Shown one piece after another: positions 52,722 to 61,899 of a stretch of DNA of 64,000 nucleotides. The DNA is from Treponema socranskii subsp. buccale (lineage in GTDB: Bacteria; Spirochaetota; Spirochaetia; Treponematales; Treponemataceae), in assembly GCF_024181585.1 (NCBI RefSeq), contig NZ_CP054258.1, forward strand, positions 2,418,001 through 2,482,000, written 5' to 3'. Position 1 is the first letter of the stretch, and every line of letters starts with the position of its first letter. The notes beneath the pieces were generated by a model. The model saw nothing but the letters and a program-made list of their open reading frames with translations. It was not told the origin of the DNA and did no database searches. Position numbers and translations under genes: made by a program.

Positions 52722-52950
52722 AAGGAGGTACGATAAAAAGCGCCGTCTGAAATATCGCCGTCGCTTTTTATCTCGAGTTTGCACGGATGTTTGCGGAAGC
52801 TATGTATACGTATCGTTTTGATGAAAATCGAAAGAATACGATACGGTATAGTTTCGCAAACTCGATTATTGAACGTGTGCGCTTTTGCGCACGACTAAAA
52901 ACTTTTTCGGAAGTTGCAACTTCCTGCAAAAGTTTTTATGGGAGGTTGGT
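52722..52950 (+). repeat. structured leader element (copy C) before a lipoprotein gene
   Basis: The best-formed copy. An AAGGAGGTAC box is followed by SL1 with an 11-bp stem GATAAAAAGCG/CGCTTTTTATC and loop CCGTCTGAAATATCGCCGT. Next come CTCGAGTTTGC and GTGCGC-TTTT-GCGCAC. The terminal hairpin has arms TAAAAACTTTT/AAAAGTTTTTA with inner palindrome GGAAGTTGCAACTTCC. Then GGGAGG and ATG. It accounts for most of the 305-bp gap after the NSS gene. Confidence 0.75.
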
Positions 52951-53445
52951 ATGAAAAAAAATTTGGCAATTTTTTCGGTACTCGCGGCGGTATTCGTTTT
53001 TGCATCTTGCGACCATGTATTGAAAGAAGTCTCGCCGAAAGACACGTGGATTAAAGAACCTATCGATTATAAAGTCGAAAGCGAAACCGTTTCCCTTATG
53101 TACTACCTCTATTATTCGGACAGCGGAACGACGACGAAAAAAGCAAGGATCGATCCGGGACTTACGATTGTAGTCAATGCATCGTCTGATGAGGCGGCCG
53201 TAAAATTATTCGGAACCGGCGCTACCGTCAAAACGTATATTATTAAAAACTTTCCGAAAGACTCAAAACAAACCGCAGGGGGCGTCACCGTTGAGATCAA
53301 CGATACGCTTTGGGGCGCCATCGGTCTTGCAAGAAATTTTTCCAGAAAACAAACCGGTACGCCGGAATGTCTTACGACGGACGAATATACGGAACTCGGC
53401 TCTTTCGCTGACTGGGGAAAAATTCTTGCACAGATCGTTAAGTAA
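52951..53445 (+). CDS. small lipoprotein of unknown function
   Basis: 164 residues, start ATG 52951 (GGGAGG 5 nt upstream). An in-frame extension to 52885 runs through the leader hairpin and is rejected. Lipoprotein signal ending 'FVFASC'. The mature part shows a strand-rich pattern ('ESETVSLMYYLYYSD', 'GLTIVVNASSDE', 'GVTVEINDTLWGAIG'). No family recognised. Followed by a terminator at 53551. Confidence 0.8.
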   Translation: MKKNLAIFSVLAAVFVFASCDHVLKEVSPKDTWIKEPIDYKVESETVSLMYYLYYSDSGTTTKKARIDPGLTIVVNASSDEAAVKLFGTGATVKTYIIKNFPKDSKQTAGGVTVEINDTLWGAIGLARNFSRKQTGTPECLTTDEYTELGSFADWGKILAQIVK

Positions 53446-53550
53446 ACGTATTGAGTAAGCTCTGAAATCAGAGCGTCTCCGCCCCCTTTGCCGAACGGCC
53501 GATGATGCGGTGCAAAAATTTTAACAATCGATTCAATTTCGAATTTAACA

Positions 53551-53584
53551 AAAAACGCGAGGTTCAACCATCCCGCGTTTTTTT
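53551..53584. terminator. bidirectional terminator between the lipoprotein and carB-dapF
   Basis: AAACGCG/CGCGTTT with inner GG/CC, A-rich on the left and T7 on the right, lying between two converging genes. Confidence 0.7.
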
Positions 53585-53677
53585 ATTCGTGCAAAGGTTT
53601 TACCGGCCGCTACTTTGCCGACGGCGGCAATCACCTTTTTAGGACAACATATCCGATGCTTTTTTCGGATATGCCGA

Positions 53678-56600
53678 TTAAATCTCGATTTCGCCTTCGT
53701 AAACCGTGTCGCTCTGTCCGGTCAAATAGACGGTATCGCCGGTGTACTTTACGATGAGCGTGCCGCCGCGCACTTGCACGGTGATGTTTTCATCCATCGG
53801 ACAATAGCCGTTCAGCACGGCGGCGATCGCGGCCGCACATGCGCCGGTACCGCAGGCGGGCGTTTCCCCGTTGCCCCGTTCCCACGTCCGCATCTTCAAT
53901 TCGTTCCGGCCGACGACACGCACGAACTCCGTATTCGTCCGATTCGGAAAAGCGGCGTTGTTTTCAAAGAGCGGCCCGATTTTTTCGACATCGACTTTAT
54001 CGACAAAGCCGCAAAATACGACGCAGTGCGGCGTACCGACGGAAAGGCACGTAACGTCGTAGTTCGTACCGTCTACGGTAAGCGGCACATTGACGATCGC
54101 TTTTTGAGGAAGCCGAGCGGCAAGCGATTCGCTCGAAGTCGGAACGGGCGAAAGCGTCGTCGGAAGAGATGCGGCATCGAAAAGCGGGCGCCCCATGTCG
54201 ACGGTGACGGAAGAAACTTTTCCGTCGAGTTTATACAGCACGAGCGACTTCGTACCGCTCGCCGTATCGATCGAAAGGGATGCCGTCGGGGATGCCGCAT
54301 CTCCGCGGTCTTTTACGCCGTTGATATTGTTGTCGTACAGATATTTTGCGACGGCACGGATCGCGTTTCCCGCCAAGCGCCCTTCGCTTCCGTCCTGATT
54401 GAAAAATTGCATATACGCGTCCGCTTTGTCCGAATCTTTGACAAGCACGAGCGAATCGGCGCCGATTTCCATGCGGCGGTTGCACAGGCGGACGGCAAGC
54501 CCCGCAGGATTCGATACCGCCTGCTTCCTCGCATCGATGAGGATAAAATCGTTTCCCGTACTCTGCATTTTGCAAAAGCGCAGTTTTTCTTTCGATTCGC
54601 GCAGCGCATTGATATCGACGAGTTCGACGTTTTCCGCATTGTAATGGCTCATGAGGCAGTTCGCAATCGCGTTCGCCGTATCGATTGCGGTGAGGCAGGG
54701 TATGTCGCGCTCTACGGCGTGACGCCGCATCCGCACGCTGTCGGCATGCGGATTGCGCCCCTTCGTACTCGTCGAAATCACGTAGTCGATTTTACCGGTA
54801 TCGAGGAGCGTCAAAAGATTGTCGTCGGGATTTTCGTGGATTTTGTTTACGACCGTCACTTCCATGCCGAAGTCTTTAATAACGCCCGCCGTACCTTCGG
54901 TCGCGTACAGCGTAAATCCCATATCGTAAAATTTCCGCGCGAGGTCGGGGATTTCAAACTGATCGGTTTTCCGCACCGTAAACAAAACGCCGCCGCTTCT
55001 TTTCATGCGGTAACCCGCGCCGATAAGTCCCTTGTAAATCGCTTCTTCCATCGTCGAGGCAAGGCCGAGCACTTCGCCGGTCGATTTCATCTCCGGTCCC
55101 AAATGCGTATCGACGTCCATGAGTTTTTCAAAACTGAACACCGGCACTTTTACGGCGAAGTACGGCGAAATGCGGTACAGCCCCGTACCGTAACCGAAGC
55201 TCTTTACCTTTTCGCCGAGCATCGCGCGCACTGCAAGTTCGACCATCGGCACGCCCGTCACTTTGCTGATATAGGGCACCGTGCGGCTCGAACGAGGATT
55301 CACTTCGATCACATAGAGATCGTTGTTGTAGATGAGATATTGAATATTGACAAGCCCTTTCGTGCCGAGCGCAAGCGCGAGTTCGCGCGACTGCTTAATA
55401 ATTTTTTGCCGGAGGATATCGTTGAGATTCCACGACGGGTACACGGCGATCGAATCGCCGGAATGAATGCCCGCACGTTCGATGTGCTCCATGATACCCG
55501 GAATCAAAATGTCTTTGCCGTCGCAGATCGCATCGACTTCGAGTTCGGTGCCGCCCATGTATTTGTCGATGAGCACCGGATTTTCGATGCCCTGCGAAAG
55601 GATGATGCCCATGTATTCGCGCACATCGGCGTCTCCCCACGCGATGATCATATTTTGTCCGCCGAGCACGTAAGAGGGCCTGAGCAAAATCGGATAGCCG
55701 ATGCGCCGGGCGGACGCGATCGCTTCTTCCGTCGTCAAAACCGTTTCCCCTGCGGGTTTATTGATACCGAGTTTGACGCAAAGCGCTTCAAATTTTTCGC
55801 GGTCTTCCGCGATGTCGATCGATTCGGCGCTCGTGCCGAGAATTTTTATGCCCTGTTCATCGAGAAATTTTGTTAATTTTATCGCCGTCTGTCCTCCGAA
55901 AGCGACGACGACACCGATCGGTTTTTCCGTATTGATGACGCTCATCACGTCTTCCGGCGTAAGCGGTTCGAAGTACAAGCGGTCTGACGTATCGAAATCG
56001 GTTGAAACCGTTTCGGGATTGTTGTTGATCGTCACGACATCGTAGCCGAGTTTTTTCAGCGACCACACGCACTGCACCGACGCATAATCGAATTCGATTC
56101 CCTGACCGATGCGGATCGGACCCGAACCGAGCACGATGATCGTACCTTTTTTGCTTTTCGATTTTGCATGTTCGGCGAGAAAACCCGCCGCTTCGTTTTC
56201 CTCATAGTAGCCGCCGTAAAAATACGGCGTTTCCGCACTGAACTCACCGGTGCAGGTATCGACCATTTTATACGTTGCGGGAATGTGCGCGAGCTTACCC
56301 TGCTTTACGAGCGCAGCGGCGTTTTTCGCTTCTTTAATAATTCCCGAGCCGCCCGGGATCGCAACTCCGCTCAACTCGGTGATCGTTTTATCGGGGAAGC
56401 CGTCTTTTTTCGCTTCAAGATACAAAAGAGGCGAAAGCTGTTGCTTGCCGGTTTTTATCGATGCGAGTTCGAGTTCACGGAACGCGATGTGCTGCAGTTT
56501 TGCCAAAAACCATATATCGATTTTCGTAATTTTATTAATTTCGTCGATCGACATGATGCCGCGCACGAGCGCTTCGTAGATCGCAAAAATTCTGCGGTCG

Positions 56601-57886
56601 GTACATTCTCCGATGCGCTCTTTGATGCGCTCATCGCTTTCGTTTACAAACTGTTTTAAGCGCATCGAATCCGTTCCGATTTCGGCGCCGCGTACGGCTT
56701 TCATAATCGCTTCTTCAAACGTACGCCCGATCGACATCACTTCACCCGTCGCTTTCATCTGCGTGCCGAGCGTGCGCTTTGCATATACGAATTTGTCGAA
56801 CGGAAATTTCGGCATCTTTACGACGACATAATCGACGACGGGTTCGAAATACGCCGACGTTTTTTTCGTCACGAAGTTCGGAATCTCGTCGAGGTTATAG
56901 CCGATCGCGATGAGCGTCGCAACGCGCGCAATCGGATAGCCCGTCGCTTTCGATGCGAGCGCCGACGAACGGGATACGCGCGGATTCACTTCGATGACCG
57001 CATATTCGGAAGTCGAAGGGTGCAGCGCAAACTGAACGTTACAGCCGCCTTCCATGCCGAGCGAACCGACGATATTGAAAGAAGCCGAACGCAGCATTTG
57101 ATATTCTTTATCGGAAAGCGTCATCGTCGGAGCGACGACGATCGAGTCGCCGGTATGGATGCCGACGGGATCGACGTTTTCCATAGAGCACACGGTGATC
57201 GCGTTACCGCTGTGATCGCGCACGACTTCGAATTCGATTTCCTTCCAGCCGGCAATACATTTTTCGACGAGTATCTGATGGATGGGCGAACGGTGCAGCC
57301 CGTTTTGCGCAATCTCTTCGAGCTCGCTCTTCGTTTCCGCGATGCCTCCGCCCGTGCCGCCGAGCGTAAATGCGGGGCGCACTATCACGGGATATCCGAT
57401 TTCATGCTCCGCAAAATCGACGGCGTCCTCAAGCGTCGTCACGACTTTTGACGGAATGCACGGTTCGCCGATGGACAGCATCGTGTCTTTGAAAATCTGC
57501 CGATCTTCCGCTTTATCGATCGTATCCGGCCGCGCGCCCAAAAGCTGCACTCCGTGACTTTTTAAAAATCCCGATTTGGCAAGCTCCATGCTCAGCGTGA
57601 GGCCTGTTTGCCCGCCGAGTGTCGAAAGCAAACTGTCGGGCTTTTCCTTTTCGATAATCCGCCGGATCGTTTCGGGAATAAGCGGTTCGATATACACCGC
57701 GTCCGCCATGGAGCGATCGGTCATGAGCGTTGCAGGATTCGAATTGACGAGGACGACGCTCAAGCCCTGCTCTTTGAGCGCTTTGCATGCTTGCGTACCC
57801 GCGTAATCGAATTCGGCGGCCTGCCCGATGACGATCGGCCCCGAACCGATAACCATAACTTTACGAATCGATGTATTTAACGGCAT
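53678..57886 (-). CDS. carB: carbamoyl-phosphate synthase large subunit fused to a DapF-like domain
   Basis: 1402 residues from ATG 57886 (MPLNTSIRK, AGAGGA upstream). Residues 1-1100 form a complete CarB: two ATP-grasp halves ('GSGPIVIGQAAEFDYAG', 'GSGPIRIGQGIEFDYA', 'EVNPRVSRSSALASKATGYP', 'EVNPRSSRTVPYISKVTGVP') and the allosteric MGS domain. Without a stop the frame continues into a diaminopimelate-epimerase-like domain (1104-1402: 'FCKMQSTGNDFILIDAR', 'WERGNGETPACGTGACAA'). Of the two catalytic cysteines of DapF, the second (Cys1345) is present but the first is Ala1172 (R-L-A-G-N-A in place of M-C-G-N-G). Epimerase activity is doubtful. No carA is in the window. Confidence 0.93.
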   Translation of the reverse strand: MPLNTSIRKVMVIGSGPIVIGQAAEFDYAGTQACKALKEQGLSVVLVNSNPATLMTDRSMADAVYIEPLIPETIRRIIEKEKPDSLLSTLGGQTGLTLSMELAKSGFLKSHGVQLLGARPDTIDKAEDRQIFKDTMLSIGEPCIPSKVVTTLEDAVDFAEHEIGYPVIVRPAFTLGGTGGGIAETKSELEEIAQNGLHRSPIHQILVEKCIAGWKEIEFEVVRDHSGNAITVCSMENVDPVGIHTGDSIVVAPTMTLSDKEYQMLRSASFNIVGSLGMEGGCNVQFALHPSTSEYAVIEVNPRVSRSSALASKATGYPIARVATLIAIGYNLDEIPNFVTKKTSAYFEPVVDYVVVKMPKFPFDKFVYAKRTLGTQMKATGEVMSIGRTFEEAIMKAVRGAEIGTDSMRLKQFVNESDERIKERIGECTDRRIFAIYEALVRGIMSIDEINKITKIDIWFLAKLQHIAFRELELASIKTGKQQLSPLLYLEAKKDGFPDKTITELSGVAIPGGSGIIKEAKNAAALVKQGKLAHIPATYKMVDTCTGEFSAETPYFYGGYYEENEAAGFLAEHAKSKSKKGTIIVLGSGPIRIGQGIEFDYASVQCVWSLKKLGYDVVTINNNPETVSTDFDTSDRLYFEPLTPEDVMSVINTEKPIGVVVAFGGQTAIKLTKFLDEQGIKILGTSAESIDIAEDREKFEALCVKLGINKPAGETVLTTEEAIASARRIGYPILLRPSYVLGGQNMIIAWGDADVREYMGIILSQGIENPVLIDKYMGGTELEVDAICDGKDILIPGIMEHIERAGIHSGDSIAVYPSWNLNDILRQKIIKQSRELALALGTKGLVNIQYLIYNNDLYVIEVNPRSSRTVPYISKVTGVPMVELAVRAMLGEKVKSFGYGTGLYRISPYFAVKVPVFSFEKLMDVDTHLGPEMKSTGEVLGLASTMEEAIYKGLIGAGYRMKRSGGVLFTVRKTDQFEIPDLARKFYDMGFTLYATEGTAGVIKDFGMEVTVVNKIHENPDDNLLTLLDTGKIDYVISTSTKGRNPHADSVRMRRHAVERDIPCLTAIDTANAIANCLMSHYNAENVELVDINALRESKEKLRFCKMQSTGNDFILIDARKQAVSNPAGLAVRLCNRRMEIGADSLVLVKDSDKADAYMQFFNQDGSEGRLAGNAIRAVAKYLYDNNINGVKDRGDAASPTASLSIDTASGTKSLVLYKLDGKVSSVTVDMGRPLFDAASLPTTLSPVPTSSESLAARLPQKAIVNVPLTVDGTNYDVTCLSVGTPHCVVFCGFVDKVDVEKIGPLFENNAAFPNRTNTEFVRVVGRNELKMRTWERGNGETPACGTGACAAAIAAVLNGYCPMDENITVQVRGGTLIVKYTGDTVYLTGQSDTVYEGEIEI

Positions 57887-57907
57887 AGGGCATCCTCTTA
57901 AAATACA

Positions 57908-57913
57908 ATTATA
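57908..57913 (-). promoter_or_regulatory. -10 box of carB-dapF
   Basis: A consensus TATAAT lies 21 nt upstream of the ATG, with only a weak -35 (TATTCA, 17-bp spacer). Confidence 0.5.
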
Positions 57914-57991
57914 TATTTTTATAAAAAAAATGAATACCCCCGACAGCGGTACTTCCACAGCAGCACACCGCTTACAACACGCACAAAAAAA

Positions 57992-58031
57992 ACCGCTCTC
58001 AAGCCGGAGTTTCCTCCAACTTGAGAGCGGT
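57992..58031 (-). terminator. terminator after the LRR lipoprotein gene
   Basis: A perfect 12-bp stem ACCGCTCTCAAG/CTTGAGAGCGGT with T8 on the minus-strand side. Confidence 0.85.
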
Positions 58032-58040
58032 CAGATTAGT

Positions 58041-58157
58041 TTAATTTGTAATCAAATAGGGGCAGGGCGACACCCCCGTTCAGGGCAGGGGTTTCTCCCT
58101 GCCCCTATAACCCCATCCTTCTTCCTCGCACTGTTTAGGGGTTCCACCCCTAAAAAC
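58041..58157. other. G/C-rich intergenic hairpins
   Basis: AGGGCAGGG/CCCTGCCCT (58083-58106) and TTTAGGGG/CCCCTAAA (58135-58155) lie in a stretch full of GGGG and CCCC runs, unlike the surrounding DNA. They sit between the lipoprotein stop (58252) and its terminator, and no coding frame is convincing. Origin unknown. Confidence 0.5.
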
Positions 58158-58251
58158 CCCGTAGAAAAGCGGGAAGTTATCTTTAGCCACCGCACACGGA
58201 TGTGCAATTCTCATACAATTGCGAGCTGAAAACCGACTGTGTGCGATACCA

Positions 58252-60281
58252 TCAAAACTCCACAATCGTGCCGAAGTCTTTCCAGCCTTCTGCGGCTTGG
58301 TAGAGCGCTTTGGAGCCGGCGGGCACTTTGAGCGTTGCAGAACCGATGGGCGTGCCTTCAAACACTCCTCGGCCAGCTGTAATGACCGGCGGAGTTGCCG
58401 CTTTGCACGTTACCGTCTTCAGTTTAGGATCGTACGAAAATGAATACCTCCATATTGCGGTAAGCGTTGAGGGGAGCTCGACCGACGTCAATTCGGGGCA
58501 ATAGTAAAGGAAGCTGTCATTAAGCGCTGTTATGTTTTCCGGTACAACTATCGAACTCACTTTTATTTCTCTCAGCGAATCATCGCCGATAGATTCCAGC
58601 GAAGACGGCAAGTTAAGTGTTGCAAGGTTGGGGCATTTATAAAATACATACCAATCAATAGTCTTTAAGCCGTTTGGCAGCGTAACGGCAGTGAGTGCAG
58701 AAATATTTCTGAAAGAAGCCTCTCCCAATTTTCTTACGCTTGCAGGAACGATGTAAGAAGCATCCGGTTTACCCGGCAGATAGCCTAACAGTACGGTTTT
58801 ATCTTTGTTAAAGATAACGCCGTTTTCGGCCAAAAGGTAGGCGTTATCGGATGCGACCGTTACGCTTTGCAGCGTCGTTCCCCAATGGTCGGGGCGCTCT
58901 ATGCCCGTTACTGTGTAGGTTACGCCGCCGTGGGTAACTTCTTTGGGTATGGTAAGCGATGTTCCCGTGTACTCCACGTCAGTTTGGGGACCTGTACCTG
59001 CGGTTACGCTCACCTTTTCCGCTCCGGCGGTGTTGTCCGTTATGCGGTAGCGCACGCCGCCTTCTTCAAAGTAATTTTCGTCCGGTTTTACGGTAATGAG
59101 GCCTGAAAAAGCGGTTTGTCCGCTTACTTTGTCGGTTATCTTTATGCGTGTTGAACCGGCTTGTACGCACCGTATCCCGATTTTACCCTGACTGTTCAGA
59201 TCCGTCGTCTTAGCAACCCAGAGGATGGACACATTTTCAGAGTGCGCATCGTAGTTGCCTGAACCTGCCGTTACGAACCGGTATTCAAAATCATGTCCTG
59301 CTGTTCCGGTAAGCTCTGTTGTATCCACCGTGAGCGCAGGACCGGTATAGGTACTTTTAAACTTTACTTTGATGTTTGCCGCTGCCGTTACGGTATGGTT
59401 GTAGGTTGCGTTTGTTCCCGCCGCGGCGATTGGCGTTCCGTTGTTTGTCCATTGTTCGACCGCGCAGTTTGAATCAGGCGTTGCCTTAAAGACGACGGTT
59501 TTGCCGTGTTCGACCGTATCGCCCGAACTGATTTCGCTGCCGTCAACTTTTGCTGTAAGCGTACCGAGCGTACCGTCTACGCCGAAATCGATTTTGAACT
59601 GTACCTGCTTAAAGGTAACCGTTACAGTAACGTCATTGCTTACGCTCAGCGTTGCCGTGCTGCTGCCGGCATTACCTCCTGCTTCCAGATCGCCTTCGGG
59701 TGTAACCGACCATGTGTCCACCGCATAGCCTGCATCCGGTTCTGCCCTAAAGATAAGTTCGGTGCCTTCGGGCACTTTGTGATGGCCGGGCGGGATTACC
59801 GGCACAGTATCTACACTGCCGTGCTCCGGCTCGGTAAGCGTTACCGTGTGCATGGCAGGAGGCGGCTCACCGTTCCGTTTAAAGAATACAAAAACCTGTG
59901 CGTTTGCCGTAACTTTGAGCGTGTAGGTAAGCGCTGTGCCGTTTACCGCCGTGCCGTCGAGTTTCCACTTTTCAAGATCGTAGCCTTGAAGCGGCGTTGC
60001 CGTAAAGGTAAGCACGGTGTTTTCGGCTGCCATGCCGTCATCGCTCAGTGCGGGTGTTACTTTTACATTGCCGCCTATATTGCGGTCAAGCTCTACTTTG
60101 TACTTTGTTACCGGCGGTGTTCCGCCGCCCGAATCGCTGCCGTTGGAGCAGCTTGTAAAAACGAGCGCTGCGGCAAAAAGCAAAATGCCGGCCGCTGTAA
60201 TCGGTACTTTTTTTAAAAGGGTTTTACCGAGCTCCCCCCCCTATACAAATGTACAGGGTTCGATTTTACTTTGTTCATCAT
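58252..60281 (-). CDS. LRR lipoprotein with a G8 tract that breaks the 5' reading frame (candidate phase-variable gene)
   Basis: A strong ribosome site (GAGGAGG) and ATG at 60281 or 60278 open a frame that runs into eight G (60234-60241 on the plus strand as C8) and stops soon after. With nine G the frame joins 'TLLKKVPITAAGILLFAAAL' and lipobox 'VFTSC' and continues to 58252 (about 676 residues). The body has three or four InlB/Big-type repeats ('GYDLEKWKLDG', 'GYAVDTWSVTP', 'NCAVEQWTNNG') and a C-terminal BspA-like LRR_5 block ('LNLPSSLESIGDDSL'). Homopolymer slippage is a known on/off switch in treponemes. As sequenced it is off, unless a TTG at 60183 is used. Confidence 0.8.
60234..60241 (-). 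repeat. G8 homopolymer tract at the 5' end of the lipoprotein gene
   Basis: It is the longest G/C run noticed in the window and lies 13 codons into the gene. A one-base gain puts start codon and lipoprotein body in frame; eight or seven G both lead to early stops. Confidence 0.75.
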
Positions 60282-60327
60282 AAACCTCCTCTGAAAACTT
60301 TTGTAGGATGCACGTCTTCCGATGTCG
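60282..60327 (-). repeat. 3' fragment of a leader element (copy F)
   Basis: CGGAAGACGTGCATCCTACAAAAGTTTTC followed by AGAGGAGG resembles the terminal part of copies A-C (CGGA..TCCTGCAAAAGTTTTTA). No SL1 or GTGCGC hairpin is present. The remaining gap to 60548 is A/T-rich without recognisable features. Confidence 0.45.
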
Positions 60328-60548
60328 AACACTTCCGTTATCTTATGATTATTATAACATATTCCGCTGATTTTCACAACTTTTATTAATTATTTATCGA
60401 GGACATGTGATATTTTCGTTTTATTAATTATTGTTTTCAGAACGGTTGCACCGGAAATGTATACACGGAAAAAAGCATATAAATGAAAAGAGGTAAAACG
60501 AGAGGCGGTCGAAGATGTGACGAATTGTTGGCGTGCGAGCAGCTCGGC

Positions 60549-60840
60549 TTACAGCTGTTTGATTTCTTTTTTGGTAAGGCCGGTCATCGTGCAGATTTCG
60601 GCAATCGGATAGTTGTGCGTTCGCATGAGCTTTGCCGTTTCAAGCGCTTTTTGGTATGAACCTTCGGAAATGCCTTCCTGCAGAGCAATTTCTCTTTCTT
60701 CTTCTCTTTGCACAGCTATATCCACATCGTAATCGTATTCGGCAATCAACATATTCATCACCTCCTTTGACTTCCGCTGTAAGTATTCCCGTAAGATGTC
60801 GTTTTGTATGCACTCTTTGATCGCGTTCTTATTAAGCAGG
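60549..60840 (-). pseudogene. duplicated C-terminal cassette of the Rpn nuclease
   Basis: It begins abruptly at 'NAIKECIQNDILREYLQ' and repeats the C-terminal half of the upstream Rpn protein almost exactly ('RKSKEVMNMLIAEYDYDVDI', 'AVQREEEREIALQEGI', 'SEGSYQKALETAK'). Its end differs: 'LMRTHNYPIAEICTMTGLTK' instead of 'NLLVLGLSVANIAQATGLTE'. It lacks the nuclease domain and has no evident start. It could be a silent tail cassette for recombination with the gene at 61755. Confidence 0.65.
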
Positions 60841-60861
60841 GAATGATTAACAGCGGTTACT

Positions 60862-61755
60862 TTAAAGAGCTTCAACTTCCGCTTCGGTGAGACCGGTCGC
60901 TTGGGCAATGTTTGCGACCGACAATCCCAAGACGAGTAAATTCTTCGCCGTTTCAAGCGCTTTTTGGTATGAGCCTTCGGAAAGACCTTTCGCTTCGCCT
61001 TGTGCGATGCCTTCCTGCAGAGCAATTTCTCTTTCTTCTTCTCTTTGCACAGCTATATCCACATCGTAATCGTATTCGGCAATTAACATATTCATCACCT
61101 CCTTTGACTTCCGCTGTAAGTATTCCCGCAGGATGTCGTTTCGTATGCACTCTTTAATCGCGTTCCGAAAGCCGTTTTCGCTGTCGAGCTTGGTATGTTT
61201 CCGCACCGCTTCGATAAACAGCGTGTATTCTTCAAGCGGTTTACACGTACGTAAGATTCTGCTTCCCTTATTATAATTGATATTCGTCACGCTGGCAACG
61301 ACTTCGAGGCTCGGCTTTTCGGACACCGTTATAAAAGCGTCGGACAGACGGAGCGTTGCGGATTCCGGGTAATCTTCTTCTCCGTTGTAGAATACGTAGA
61401 ACTCCGGCGTAGGAATCTTTTTCAGTCTGCGGAGATAGCGATCGCGCGGATTTTGAATGCGTTCGTAGAGGCGTGCGGCATACTGTAAAAAGCGCAGCGG
61501 CATATTGGCGTTGACAGTCGATTGATGTTCTACCAATACGATGATTTTCCCGTCGACGAGACAGGCGACGTCGTTGCGGAACGCCATATACATCACCTGT
61601 TCGAGACGGAGCGGTTCGAGTTCCGCCGATGATGCGTCAAGTTCTGTTCCATGCAATGCGTTGTAGAGCGAAAGAAAGTTCGCTTTCGCGTTTTTATCTT
61701 CGCCGAAAAAATCGACAAAGACCGAATCTTTATATCGACGATTGTATGTTGCCAT
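60862..61755 (-). CDS. Rpn-family recombination-promoting nuclease / PD-(D/E)XK transposase-like protein
   Basis: 297 residues, GGAGG 4 nt before ATG. The PD-(D/E)XK core of the family is present: 'NDVACLVDGKIIVLVEHQS' (D..E-x-Q) followed by 'MPLRFLQYAARLYERI'. The C-terminal part is a long charged helix region with 'AVQREEEREIALQEG' and a short helix-turn-helix-like tail. Rpn proteins are DNA endonucleases that stimulate RecA-independent recombination and often occur in many copies in treponemes. It is followed directly by a duplicated tail cassette. Confidence 0.88.
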   Translation of the reverse strand: MATYNRRYKDSVFVDFFGEDKNAKANFLSLYNALHGTELDASSAELEPLRLEQVMYMAFRNDVACLVDGKIIVLVEHQSTVNANMPLRFLQYAARLYERIQNPRDRYLRRLKKIPTPEFYVFYNGEEDYPESATLRLSDAFITVSEKPSLEVVASVTNINYNKGSRILRTCKPLEEYTLFIEAVRKHTKLDSENGFRNAIKECIRNDILREYLQRKSKEVMNMLIAEYDYDVDIAVQREEEREIALQEGIAQGEAKGLSEGSYQKALETAKNLLVLGLSVANIAQATGLTEAEVEAL

Positions 61756-61873
61756 AAGACCTCCGGGATAACCGCACCGGAAATGGATACTTAGAAAAGA
61801 AGCGCGTACTTACATAAAAAAGGCGGAACGCGAGGCAGCGGAACTGCCGCCGAGCCGCTTTGACCGATGGCAA

Positions 61874-61899
61874 GCAATCTCTTTGTAAAAAGAGATTGC
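61874..61899. other. 11-bp perfect hairpin in the 530-bp gap 61756-62285
   Basis: GCAATCTCTTT-GTAA-AAAGAGATTGC without a T run. The same gap holds a copy of the GCGAGCGCGGAGTTCC repeat (61934) and CAAACGG..CTGCCGG sequence like that at 47955-47998. Nothing else is recognisable apart from a small frame at 62176. Confidence 0.45.

Noticed and set aside
52885-52950. In-frame N-terminal extensions through leader elements (52885 and 7360), giving similar peptides (MRT-K-NFFG..LQKFLWE)
   Set aside because: Similarity follows from the conserved hairpin; substitutions preserve base pairing, not codons, other copies (A) are in another frame, and strong SDs mark the downstream ATGs.
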